Source: Flavivirga spongiicola (GTDB lineage: Bacteria > Bacteroidota > Bacteroidia > Flavobacteriales > Flavobacteriaceae). Taken from it: 64,000 nucleotides of DNA. Under the pieces are notes generated by a model, which ran no database searches, had not been told where the DNA came from, and saw nothing but the letters and a program-made list of their open reading frames with translations. The DNA lies in contig NZ_JAUOEO010000001.1 in assembly GCF_030540825.1 (NCBI RefSeq), positions 1,461,001 through 1,525,000 of the forward strand, read 5' to 3'. A program made the position numbers and the translations under genes. The stretch's first letter is position 1; the number at the start of each line of letters is the position of its first letter. Shown in pieces: positions 1-8,727 of the stretch.

Positions 1-2
1 CT

Positions 3-1706
3 GACAGTCTTCTGAAAATACTTGAATCAAATAATTTATCGAAAAAAGAACAAGTATTAACATTAAGAAATGTAGCCTTTTATCATCCAAATTTAAACAT
101 TGCTCTCAATTCTGCTAAACAATCGTTCAAAATTGCTCAAGAAATAAAAGAATCGTTATTACAAGCTGAAGCTTTGGAGGAGATTAGCCATATAGAACAT
201 CGCCTTGGGAACAATGGTTTATCATTACAAGCTTCCTTAACCGCATTGCAAATTTATGAGTCACTCAATATGCTGGAAAGACAAGCAGCTTCCTACTCAC
301 AATTGGCAAATAATTATATGAACGGTAAAAATTATGATTTGGCCATCAGGTATTTAAAAAAAGCCAAGTACATTTATTCAAACTCCAATAATAGTCAAAA
401 TTATGCTTTAACGAATCTAAACCTTGGAGAAGCTTATCGTTTAGCTCAACATTTAGATAGTGCCGCAACTGCTTTTCAACAAACACTAAAATTAAACAAA
501 ACTTTAAAAAATGATATCATTCAAGGCTATTCTCAAGGAAATCTTGCGATGGTATATACAACTCAAAATAAGTTGTCTCTTGCAAGACAAAACCTTAATG
601 ATGCAATCAATATACTGTCTCCTTTAAAAGATTATTATTCTAACTCTGTATATCTTGCTGAGTTGGGAAAAGTCTATAATAAAGAAGGCAAATACAAAGC
701 TGCTGAAAATAAATTCCTGGAAGCGTTAAGCATGGCGAAACAAGCAGGTTTAAAAGAACAAATAAGAGATTTTAGTGCTTTACTCACTAGTTTTTATGAA
801 AGTCAAAAGCAATATCCTCTAGCTTTAGAATACCAAAAATCGTATCAGGTATATCAAGACAGTTTAGTGAATAAAGAAAATATTCAAAAAATAGAACAAC
901 TTAAAGCTGGTTATGAAATTGATAAACGCGAATCTGAAATAGGTCTATTAAATACCATTAATACCAATCAGAAATTTTGGGTCATCACCTTAGCAGTTGG
1001 TGCTTCTTTGTTATTGCTATTTGCTTACTTTCTTTATCGGGGTAATAAAAGAATTAAGGTTGCAAATACGATGTTATCCAGTCAAAAAATAATTATTACA
1101 AAACGTGAACAAGAAAAGACATTACTTCTTAAAGAACTCAATCATCGTATAAAAAACAATCTACAAATGATTTCTAGCTTGCTAAACCTTCAAAGTCATG
1201 AGCTTAAAGGGCACCCTGCTAAAGAAGCTATTGTAGCAGGAAAATATCGCGTAGAAGCACTCTCTCTAGTCCATAAAAAATTATATCAGGAAGATTTAGA
1301 CACACGAGTTGTACTGAGAGAGTATGTTGAAGAATTAGTACTAGGTCTTTTTTATGGATATAATGCCTCCTTTAAACCAGACTTTAAAATGGATGATATT
1401 AATGTGAGTCTAGACACAGCAGTTCCCCTAGCCTTGGTAATTAACGAAATTATTGTCAATGCTTTAAAATATGCCTATAAAAATGTTGACAACCCAAAAC
1501 TAAAAATAATCATGTCACAGGATAACAACTATTTAGACATACAGATTATTGATAATGGCATAGGCTTTAATACGAACGAAGCAGAAAAAAATAATTCCTT
1601 TGGAATTAAACTTATCTACTCTTTAATTGAACAGTTAGAAGGTGTCATAAAAAAACCAGATAGTAAACATGGGACACATTGGAAGATGCATGTGAAATTA
1701 ACTTAA
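3..1706 (+). CDS. Sensor histidine kinase with TPR repeats (5' end outside window)
   Basis: The reading frame is open from the first bases of the window, so the N terminus is missing; the first possible internal start (TTG at 174) is not a convincing true start. The visible part has helical TPR-like repeats, one membrane helix (about 1020-1070), a short coiled linker, then a HisKA_2-type phosphoacceptor box with the motif LNHRIKNNLQ (His codon at 1143-1145) and a HATPase domain with the DNGIGF glycine motif near the C terminus. This is the Bacteroidota design in which periplasmic or cytosolic TPRs feed a membrane-anchored kinase. It lies 13 bp upstream of a LytTR response regulator, its probable partner. 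The signal it senses cannot be inferred. Confidence 0.9.
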   Translation, partial: DSLLKILESNNLSKKEQVLTLRNVAFYHPNLNIALNSAKQSFKIAQEIKESLLQAEALEEISHIEHRLGNNGLSLQASLTALQIYESLNMLERQAASYSQLANNYMNGKNYDLAIRYLKKAKYIYSNSNNSQNYALTNLNLGEAYRLAQHLDSAATAFQQTLKLNKTLKNDIIQGYSQGNLAMVYTTQNKLSLARQNLNDAINILSPLKDYYSNSVYLAELGKVYNKEGKYKAAENKFLEALSMAKQAGLKEQIRDFSALLTSFYESQKQYPLALEYQKSYQVYQDSLVNKENIQKIEQLKAGYEIDKRESEIGLLNTINTNQKFWVITLAVGASLLLLFAYFLYRGNKRIKVANTMLSSQKIIITKREQEKTLLLKELNHRIKNNLQMISSLLNLQSHELKGHPAKEAIVAGKYRVEALSLVHKKLYQEDLDTRVVLREYVEELVLGLFYGYNASFKPDFKMDDINVSLDTAVPLALVINEIIVNALKYAYKNVDNPKLKIIMSQDNNYLDIQIIDNGIGFNTNEAEKNNSFGIKLIYSLIEQLEGVIKKPDSKHGTHWKMHVKLT

Positions 1707-1719
1707 TGTAACCTAAAGT

Positions 1720-2484
1720 ATGAGTAATCAAAAGATAAAAATCCTAATCGTAGAAGATGAATTATTAATAGCTCAAGACATTGCTAATAGGCTTACTTCT
1801 ATTAACTATCAAATCGTTGGAATTGCAATTTCTGCTGAACGCGCTTTGCAATTAATTACAGAAAATAATGATATTGATATTATTTTAATTGATATTATTT
1901 TAAAAGGAGAACTTGATGGTATAGAGCTGGCAGGTATCATCAATAATAAGCATCATATTCCATTTATATTTTTAACATCACATGCAGATACACATTTAGT
2001 AGGTCGTGCTAAAAAGGTAAAGCCTTATGCCTATATGTTAAAGCCTTTTAATGATCGTCAAATCAGTATCGCTATAGAGTTAGCATTAGTAAATTATTCT
2101 AATAAAACTCCGGAAAGAGATTTAATTAATGATAGAACATTTAATACTGTTGATAATCAAGTCTTACACATAAAAGACAGTTTGTTTTTAAAAAAAGATC
2201 ATCATTTTGAGCGCGTTCCTTTAAAAGAAATTTTGTTTTTGCAAGCAGACAGTAATTATTGTACTGTTTGTACTAAATCTGAACGGTTTATTTACTCCAC
2301 TGTATTAAAAAAAATAGAGGCACAACTTCCAATAGATCAATTTTTAAGGGTTCACAGAAGCTATGTCATAAATATTAATTCTGTAAATGGCTTTGAAGGT
2401 AATATGCTTTTTATTGGGAAGAAAAAAATTCCTGTCAGTAAAACTTATAAAGATGCTGTTTTTAAGTTATTTCGTACTATTTAA
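1720..2484 (+). CDS. LytTR-family response regulator
   Basis: A 254-residue two-domain regulator. Residues 6-120 form a CheY-like receiver with the acidic pair E12/D13, phospho-acceptor D58 and the conserved K108 in LKPF. Residues 155-254 form a LytTR DNA-binding domain, with the typical stretch ILFLQADSNYCTV and later the FLRVHRSYVIN motif. It follows the TPR histidine kinase by 13 bp in the same direction, so the two form a kinase/regulator pair on one transcript. LytTR regulators of this kind bind direct-repeat sites near their target promoters. The target genes are unknown. A terminator follows immediately, so the pair is transcriptionally separate from what comes next. Confidence 0.93.
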   Translation: MSNQKIKILIVEDELLIAQDIANRLTSINYQIVGIAISAERALQLITENNDIDIILIDIILKGELDGIELAGIINNKHHIPFIFLTSHADTHLVGRAKKVKPYAYMLKPFNDRQISIAIELALVNYSNKTPERDLINDRTFNTVDNQVLHIKDSLFLKKDHHFERVPLKEILFLQADSNYCTVCTKSERFIYSTVLKKIEAQLPIDQFLRVHRSYVININSVNGFEGNMLFIGKKKIPVSKTYKDAVFKLFRTI

Positions 2485-2495
2485 GCTTGACCAAT

Positions 2496-2529
2496 AAAAA
2501 AAGGCGAACTATAAAGTTCACCTTTTTTT
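2496..2529 (+). terminator. Intrinsic terminator after the kinase/regulator pair
   Basis: The arms AAAAGGCGAACT and AGTTCACCTTTT pair with a single C/A mismatch around a three-base loop and end in a run of seven T. It starts about 11 bases after the regulator's stop codon. The flanking A and T runs would let it work in both directions. Confidence 0.8.
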
Positions 2530-2717
2530 GCCCCAAATCTACCATGAACTTAACCTACTTATGTTATGGTGAGACCAATTTAACGGTTTAGAACATAACT
2601 ATAAAAAAATATTAGTTGAACGACTCAATTACATTGTTGAAATGCATTTTCGAGTTAATTTTTCCTACTTTATTGATCTCTCAATTTTTAGTCTACTCAT
2701 CATTTGGAAAGTCACTT

Positions 2718-3200
2718 TTAAATTCTTGACAAACCTAAATCTAAATCTGTTATTAAATCTTCTACAGATTCTAGCCCAATAGATATTCTCATACCACCTA
2801 GACTTATATACCCACACCTTCAAATTGTTCTTTACTTAATTCTTTTAAATTGCTTATTGCAGGTGCATAAATCAAGTTTTCATGTCCGCTCCCAATTTGA
2901 AACAAACTTAATCCATTAAAAAATGCTTTAATCTTATTTAAATCATCTGTTTTTAATTGAAAACTCATTAAACCTCCATAGCCTGTCATTTGCTTTCGAC
3001 TTAATTTATATTGAGGAAAACTTTCTAAACCCGGATGATAAATTTTCGCTATTTTGGGATGATTCTCTAAAAAATGAGCCACGGCTAAAGCACTCTTTTG
3101 ATGCTGATCCATTCTGATCTTTAATGTTCGTAAACTTCTTAATAGCAACCAAGCTTCAAAAGGAGCAATTTTAGCTCCAAATAATTCGAACTCTTTTCAT
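2718..3200 (-). pseudogene. Remnant of a trans-sulfuration (Cys/Met metabolism PLP-dependent) enzyme
   Basis: Read on the minus strand, 3200 to about 2808 encodes the C-terminal part of a cystathionine gamma-synthase / methionine gamma-lyase family enzyme, with the recognisable stretches PFEAWLLLRSLRTL, KIYHPGL and GGLMSF. The frame then stops. Continuing in another frame from about 2812 to 2718 gives SLGGMRISIGLE and ESVEDLI, the normal C terminus of the family, so there is a frameshift near 2808. The N-terminal two thirds, including the PLP lysine, are absent; homology ends around 3200, just before the sigma-factor gene. I did not find the missing part elsewhere in the window. It is a doubly broken gene and cannot be functional. 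Confidence 0.85.
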
Positions 3201-3245
3201 CTATTTTCCTTCAATTTATGGAAGTCGAATTAATGATACATTTTA

Positions 3246-3803
3246 TTAAATCAAGCTTTTTTCTGATTTCAAACAACCTCTTAACAAAACATAAGCTTTA
3301 GTCATATGAGCCTCGACCGTTTTTATGGAAATATCAAGATTAGAGGCTATTTCTTTACTTCTTATTCCTTTAATTTTCTTTTGATAGAATACATCCTTGC
3401 ATCTTTTTGGAAGTTTCTCGATACATTGATTTAGTTTACCCAACCTTTCTTCATTTACATCCCTTTCAACTTGAACAACTTCATCTAAAAATGTTTTATG
3501 ATAAGATAAAAGAATATCATTCTTCTTGGTGCTCTTCCTAAAAGAGTCCATCAATTTATTGTAGACCATTCGGTAAAGGTAACCATTCATAGATGTTGTA
3601 ATAACAACTTTTTTCCTGTTAGCCCATAAGTACAAAAATGAATCCTGAACGACATCGTGAATAATATTCTTATCTGATGTAAAACTCATTAAATAGACAC
3701 AAAGCTTTTCAAAATAATTTGAATAGAGCTCTTCAAAAAAGACAGGGTCACCTGCTCTTAAAGATTCATGAATACTATTTAATTTATTATTAGGGATGGC
3801 TAT
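3246..3803 (-). CDS. ECF sigma factor of module 1 (start codon not ATG)
   Basis: A sigma-70 family extracytoplasmic-function sigma factor. Region 2 includes DVVQDSFLYLW, and region 4 ends in the helix-turn-helix IASNLDISIKTVEAHM. It is transcribed away from the FecR gene that starts at 3910. The first in-frame ATG (3689) lies inside region 2. The homologous stretch, LRAGDPVFFEELYSNYFEKL, lies upstream of it in the same frame and runs back to an in-frame TAA at 3804-3806. No ATG, GTG or TTG gives a sensible start there; ATA (3803) or ATT are the only candidates. I therefore annotate from 3803. The gene either uses a rare start codon or has lost its start. It should direct RNA polymerase to the adjacent fecR-susC operon. 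Confidence 0.72.
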   Translation of the reverse strand: MAIPNNKLNSIHESLRAGDPVFFEELYSNYFEKLCVYLMSFTSDKNIIHDVVQDSFLYLWANRKKVVITTSMNGYLYRMVYNKLMDSFRKSTKKNDILLSYHKTFLDEVVQVERDVNEERLGKLNQCIEKLPKRCKDVFYQKKIKGIRSKEIASNLDISIKTVEAHMTKAYVLLRGCLKSEKSLI

Positions 3804-3864
3804 TTAATATATTGCTCTTAACTTCTCATCAAAGTACAAAAATGAAAAAAAAAAAATAAAACAT

Positions 3865-3889
3865 AGGGTTTTTGTTTTTTTTACTACAT
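3865..3889 (+). promoter_or_regulatory. Candidate ECF-sigma promoter of the module 1 fecR operon
   Basis: AGGGTTTTTG (3865-3874) follows a long A-rich stretch and precedes TACTACAT (3882-3889), about 20 bases before the fecR ATG. The same arrangement, poly-A/T then AGGGTTTT, recurs before the paralogous fecR at 13697. Conservation between the two paralogous gaps is the only evidence; no transcription start is known. Confidence 0.45.
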
Positions 3890-3909
3890 AATAACAAATA
3901 ATTGTTACT

Positions 3910-5040
3910 ATGAAGAATTTAGAACATCTTATAATAAAATATTTCGAAGACAATTTAAATGCAGAAGAAACAGAGCATTTAAAGCACTTACTTGAAGATG
4001 ATAAAAACAAAGCTCATTTTAAAGAGTTTGTTCGTTTAAACCATTTGATTAATTCTAAAACCCCGTTTAAATATGAAAAGGAACTAATCCAATTTAAGTC
4101 AAAAACAAGCGAAGGTATTAAACTCAGGGCTTTCTTAAAATATGCCGCAGCTATTCTAATATTTGTTTCAGCAGGTTACTTCTTTTTAACCAAAGAGAGT
4201 TCTTTTGATAACAATACGCCAATAATTGCAAACAATCCTATTGAAATAGGCACAGATAAAGCAACTTTAACTTTAGAAGACGGCACTAACATCGCCTTAG
4301 AAAAAGGTCAAGATTATATCGCTAATAATTTAACTAGTAATGGAGAAGGGATTATTTATAAGGCTTCAAAAACCTCAAAACCAGAAATTAAATACAACTA
4401 CCTAACCATTCCAAGAGGCGGGCAATATTTTATAAAACTATCAGACGGTACACAAGTTTGGTTGAATTCAGAATCCCAACTTAAATATCCTGTAAGCTTC
4501 ATTGAAGGTGAAACAAGAAAGGTCGAGTTGATTTACGGTGAAGCTTATTTTGATGTATCACCAAGTACAGAACATCATGGTGATAATTTTAAAGTCTATA
4601 CCCAATTACAAGAAGTTGAGGTTTTAGGTACTGAATTTAATATTAAAGCTTTTAAAGATGAAAATAATATTTACACAACACTTGTTGAAGGTCAAGTTGA
4701 AATCAGAAAAGAGACCATAGCCAAAAAGTTAATCCCAAATCAACAATCGGTAGTAACTTCAAATAGTAAAAATATAGCTATTTTAAATGTTAATACCTAT
4801 GATGAGGTTTCGTGGAAAGATGGTGTTTTTAGTTTTAATAACAAACCTTTAGATAAAATGATGAAAATACTATCTAGATGGTATAATGTAGACATTCATT
4901 TTAACAATCTGGCTCAAAAAAGCATACAATTTACGGGAGAGTTAGACCGGTCTACTTATATAGAAACGATACTAAAAAATATTGAAAAAACGAATGAAGT
5001 GAAATTTATTATAAAAGACAAAACTATAATTATTGAATAA
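3910..5040 (+). CDS. FecR-type anti-sigma factor of module 1
   Basis: A 376-residue protein with a cytosolic N-terminal sigma-binding part (1-75), a single membrane helix near residues 76-95 (FLKYAAAILIFVSAGYFFL), and a periplasmic FecR domain centred on IPRGGQYFIKLSDGTQVWL and VELIYGEAYFDVSPS. The C-terminal region (DGVFSFNNKPL and following) resembles the DUF4974/STN-like tail usual in Bacteroidota FecR proteins. It should hold the divergent ECF sigma factor inactive until the STN domain of the downstream SusC reports ligand. It is the first gene of a plus-strand operon with susC, susD and two thioredoxin-fold genes. It is strongly similar to the FecR at 13748. Confidence 0.93.
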   Translation: MKNLEHLIIKYFEDNLNAEETEHLKHLLEDDKNKAHFKEFVRLNHLINSKTPFKYEKELIQFKSKTSEGIKLRAFLKYAAAILIFVSAGYFFLTKESSFDNNTPIIANNPIEIGTDKATLTLEDGTNIALEKGQDYIANNLTSNGEGIIYKASKTSKPEIKYNYLTIPRGGQYFIKLSDGTQVWLNSESQLKYPVSFIEGETRKVELIYGEAYFDVSPSTEHHGDNFKVYTQLQEVEVLGTEFNIKAFKDENNIYTTLVEGQVEIRKETIAKKLIPNQQSVVTSNSKNIAILNVNTYDEVSWKDGVFSFNNKPLDKMMKILSRWYNVDIHFNNLAQKSIQFTGELDRSTYIETILKNIEKTNEVKFIIKDKTIIIE

Positions 5041-5045
5041 AAAAA

Positions 5046-5084
5046 GGGATAAAGTTCACGCCTCCGACAGCTAAACTTCATCCC
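5046..5084 (+). promoter_or_regulatory. Leader hairpin between fecR and susC, module 1
   Basis: GGGATAAAGTT (5046-5056) can pair with AACTTCATCCC (5074-5084) with one A/C mismatch, closing a 17-base loop. It begins five bases after the fecR stop codon and ends 47 bases before the susC ATG. There is no U tract, so it is not a classic terminator. A related hairpin lies at the same place in module 2 (14935-14975). It could be a partial terminator, an mRNA-stability element or an antisense-RNA target that sets fecR/susC ratios; this is inference. Confidence 0.5.
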
Positions 5085-5131
5085 CAAAGTGCGATCAATT
5101 AACATATTAACTAATCTAAAAAAACAAATTT

Positions 5132-8100
5132 ATGGAATTTAAATTTAAAAGTGCCTTTCTATATTTTAAGGAAAAGCTCTTAATTATTATGATGAGAACA
5201 TTAATACTCTTATGTTGTACAGTCACGTTTGGCTTCAGCCCAAATTCGGGCCTCTCTCAAAACGCTAAGATTGTTATTGATACAGATATAACCATGTCTG
5301 TTGAACAAATTTTCGAATTAATAAAAACCCAAACAGATTATAAATTTATTTATAGATCTGATGTTATTCAAAATGCTCCAAGTGTTCAATTAGAGAAAGG
5401 AATTGTTAAAGCTGGAGAGTTATTAAACAAAGTATTATCTCCAATTTCCTGTACTTTCGAATTTACAGAAAACAATACCGTAATTGTTCAAAGGAAGTCA
5501 AATATAGATTTAATACCTCAAGAAAATGTCATAAAAGGGACTATTACAGATGAAGCGAATGTTCCAATCGCTGGGGCTACCATTATGATTAAAGGCACTT
5601 CCAGAGGAGTCGCTTCAGATTTTGATGGCGGCTACCAAATTAAAATACCAAGCCAATCACAAAATGCAGTCCTTATATTTAGCTATGTAGGGTTTTTAAA
5701 ACAAGAAATTAACGTCGGAAGTCAAAGCAAAATTGACATTCAAATGAAGCCTGATATTTCTGGTTTGGACGAAGTTGTGGTTGTTGGATATGGTACAAGT
5801 AAAAAGAAGTTTGTTACAGGAGCTATCTCGACTTTAAGTAAAGAAGTGTTGGAAACAAACACCTTTCCAACAATAGGAAGTATGATACAAGGGCAACTAC
5901 CTGGTGTTTATGTGGTTTCTGGTAGTGGTGTTCCAGGGTCTTCAGTACGTATTAGAATACGAGGCGATGCCACGCTTAATAGTGGTGCAGATCCGTTAAT
6001 TGTAATTAATGGAGTGCCTATGCCAGACGAATTTGATATTAATGATATAAGCCCTAATGATATAAGTGCTTTAGATGTATTAAAAGGCGCTTCTGCATCT
6101 GCTATTTATGGTTCTAGAGCTTTAGCTGGTGTTATACAAATAACCACTAAAAGAGGAACAAAATATACAAAACCTGTAATAAGCTATTCTGTAACGACTT
6201 CAACTAAAGCTCTTGGAGATAAGGTAAATCAACTTAACGCCGAAGATTTTAGAACCTTACATGCTGAAGGTGTATTGAATTATATGAGGTCAAGAAGGGG
6301 TATTAGAGGAGCTGGATCAGACCAATATGCTACAGATGCTGAAGTTAGAGCATGGGATGGTTCTCAATTTGATTATGATTATTATTTGGATAGAGCAGAT
6401 ATTCAGGATCATCATACTGATTGGTTAGATTTACTTTTAGGAAATGGAAATACAACGACCCATAATTTATCAATGAGAGGTGGTGATGAAAATATGCAAT
6501 ATTCGTTTTCTTATAATGACCATACAGAAGAGGGTATAGTCGTTGGAACTAAGTTTAAAAGAAACACACTGTCATTAAATTTTGATAATAGATTTAGTGA
6601 CAAGGTCAAAATGGGATTCAGTATTTTAGGAGGCACTAATTCTAGAAAAAATGGTGATGCAACAATTAGAACGGCAACCAATATGCGCCCAGATTTAAAG
6701 GCTTTTAATGATGATGGTAGTTATTTTATAGATTTTTATGAAAGAACATTTGGACCACCATGGGCTCAAACGACAATATTACGGGCTAGAGATAATCCTC
6801 TTGTTTTAGCGAAAGAAGTAAAAAATGATAATCTAGGCAGAAATGTTAATCTTACACCATATATTGAAATTAACCCATTTAAGGATTTAACATTTAGATC
6901 TCAATATAGTTACTATGTGGCAACGACGGAGGGATATCAATACCATCCTAGTTTTACAGATAGATCTTTATTGCAATTTAGAAGCCTAACAACAGATGGA
7001 GGGGGCTTACTTACTACAAGAGAATCTGAAGTTACAAGTAAGATATTTACAAATTACCTTTCTTATTTAAAAGAAATTAATGAACATGACATTTCTGCTA
7101 CATTAGGGATGGAATGGAACAAAAGAATTAGTTCAAGTGAAGCAAGTGTATATGAAGGATTTCCAGACGATTACATTTTAAATACGCCTGGAGATGCCAC
7201 AGAATTTGTTGGTTCTGCTTACAATGAACAACAAACCTCTTCTATAGGTTATTTTGCACGTGCCAATTACCAATACAAAAAACGTTACCTATTAGAAGCT
7301 TCGGGAAGGATAGATGGGTCTTCACGATTTGGTGTCAATAATCAATATGCATTTTTTCCATCAATATCTGCAGGATACATAGTCTCTAGTGAGCCTTTTT
7401 TTGAAGGCATAAAAAACACATTAAATTTATTTAAATTACGTGTGAGTTATGGAAAATCTGGTAATGATCGTGTAGGAGCTTATGAGCATTTAGCACGTGT
7501 AGGGTCGGCTAGTGCTTACTTAAATAATCCTACTTCTAGAATAACAAGTCTTGCTAATCCTGATTTAAAATGGGAAACCAGTACGGAATATAACTTTGGG
7601 CTAGATTTTGGGTTTATGAAGGGTAATAAAATTAGAGGATCCATAGATGTTTATAACAAAGATGTAGACGATATGTTACTTAGTAGATCCTTGCCTCCAA
7701 GCACGAGTAGTGATATAATTAGCTCTAACATAGGAGCCATTAATAATAAAGGTATAGAAATAGGTTTGAGCGCCGTAATAGTACAGAATGAAAAATTAAC
7801 TTTTGATTTAGGTGCTAATATTTCAAAAAATAAAAACAAACTAGTAAGTTTTGGAGATAGAGAACGTGGATCAAGTTTATCAAACCCATCTAGTACAGTA
7901 ATAGGTAATTTAGTTTATGAAGTAGGACAGCCTTTAGGTCAAATATTTGGTTTTCAAACCGATGGGCTTTTTCAGAGCTATGATGAAATTGATGAAATTG
8001 AAGCCATAGATCCAGATACTAGGTATCAAGAATCATTTTATAATACGATTCCTGGTCATATAAAGTTTGTAGATAACACAGGAGATGGTCGTGTTACACA

Positions 8101-8683
8101 AAAAAGAAGTTGGAATGATGACCCAGAGGATAGAGTCGTTATAGGTAGTACGCAACCAGATTATACAGGGGGAGTCTACATGAATTTTGAATATGAAGGT
8201 TTTAGGTTAAATGTTAGATCTACCTTCCAAATAGGTGGAGATAAATATTGGGCGTATGGTGAGGATCAGTTTGGAACGGTCAATACTGACCCTAGTAATA
8301 GAGATGCCATTGCTTTACAGCGTTGGACGCCTAATAATCCTAATGCAAAATACCCCGCTTTTATGAATCAATATTTCACCAATAAATTAAATGATTTTTG
8401 GTTATACGATGCGTCTCACTTTAGGATTCAAGAAATTGTACTTTCGTATGATTTGTCTAAAAAAGTACTAGAAAAAACTAACTTTATTAAACGTTTTACA
8501 TTATTTGGCTCTGTAAATAATGTGGTGACATTTACAAAATACCCAGGCTATGGTCTTGGAGAATTTGGGTTTGTACCTAATGGTTCAGGCTCTAGCCCTA
8601 GCTCCACTATTGGAACTGTTTACGATAATTCTAGTTATCCACAAGAGCGAACATTTAGATTTGGTGTTAGAATAGATTTCTAA
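5132..8683 (+). CDS. SusC/RagA-family TonB-dependent outer-membrane receptor with STN domain, module 1
   Basis: An 1183-residue outer-membrane transporter. Order of parts: signal peptide (to about residue 43, ending in LSQ), an STN signalling domain (about 50-120, with IFELIKTQTDYKFIY), a carboxypeptidase-like beta-sandwich (about 133-215, GTITDEANVPIAGATIMIKG), a plug domain (DEVVVVGYGTSKK and GSRALAGVIQITTKRG), and a long beta-barrel ending in an aromatic residue (FGVRIDF). The STN domain fits the adjacent FecR and ECF sigma factor: ligand binding at the surface should be signalled inward to derepress the operon. It is followed 44 bp later by its SusD lid. The ligand is unknown; no glycoside hydrolase, lyase or sulfatase gene accompanies it. 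Confidence 0.95.
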   Translation: MEFKFKSAFLYFKEKLLIIMMRTLILLCCTVTFGFSPNSGLSQNAKIVIDTDITMSVEQIFELIKTQTDYKFIYRSDVIQNAPSVQLEKGIVKAGELLNKVLSPISCTFEFTENNTVIVQRKSNIDLIPQENVIKGTITDEANVPIAGATIMIKGTSRGVASDFDGGYQIKIPSQSQNAVLIFSYVGFLKQEINVGSQSKIDIQMKPDISGLDEVVVVGYGTSKKKFVTGAISTLSKEVLETNTFPTIGSMIQGQLPGVYVVSGSGVPGSSVRIRIRGDATLNSGADPLIVINGVPMPDEFDINDISPNDISALDVLKGASASAIYGSRALAGVIQITTKRGTKYTKPVISYSVTTSTKALGDKVNQLNAEDFRTLHAEGVLNYMRSRRGIRGAGSDQYATDAEVRAWDGSQFDYDYYLDRADIQDHHTDWLDLLLGNGNTTTHNLSMRGGDENMQYSFSYNDHTEEGIVVGTKFKRNTLSLNFDNRFSDKVKMGFSILGGTNSRKNGDATIRTATNMRPDLKAFNDDGSYFIDFYERTFGPPWAQTTILRARDNPLVLAKEVKNDNLGRNVNLTPYIEINPFKDLTFRSQYSYYVATTEGYQYHPSFTDRSLLQFRSLTTDGGGLLTTRESEVTSKIFTNYLSYLKEINEHDISATLGMEWNKRISSSEASVYEGFPDDYILNTPGDATEFVGSAYNEQQTSSIGYFARANYQYKKRYLLEASGRIDGSSRFGVNNQYAFFPSISAGYIVSSEPFFEGIKNTLNLFKLRVSYGKSGNDRVGAYEHLARVGSASAYLNNPTSRITSLANPDLKWETSTEYNFGLDFGFMKGNKIRGSIDVYNKDVDDMLLSRSLPPSTSSDIISSNIGAINNKGIEIGLSAVIVQNEKLTFDLGANISKNKNKLVSFGDRERGSSLSNPSSTVIGNLVYEVGQPLGQIFGFQTDGLFQSYDEIDEIEAIDPDTRYQESFYNTIPGHIKFVDNTGDGRVTQKRSWNDDPEDRVVIGSTQPDYTGGVYMNFEYEGFRLNVRSTFQIGGDKYWAYGEDQFGTVNTDPSNRDAIALQRWTPNNPNAKYPAFMNQYFTNKLNDFWLYDASHFRIQEIVLSYDLSKKVLEKTNFIKRFTLFGSVNNVVTFTKYPGYGLGEFGFVPNGSGSSPSSTIGTVYDNSSYPQERTFRFGVRIDF

Positions 8684-8727
8684 ACATAATTAATGGCCAC
8701 CAGATTATTTAATAATTAAAAAATAAA

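Noticed and set aside
3804..4010. 68-codon minus-strand frame across the sigma/fecR gap
   Set aside because: It overlaps the start of fecR in antisense and has the low-complexity Ser/Lys/Phe composition of a shadow frame; the gap is better explained as a divergent promoter region.
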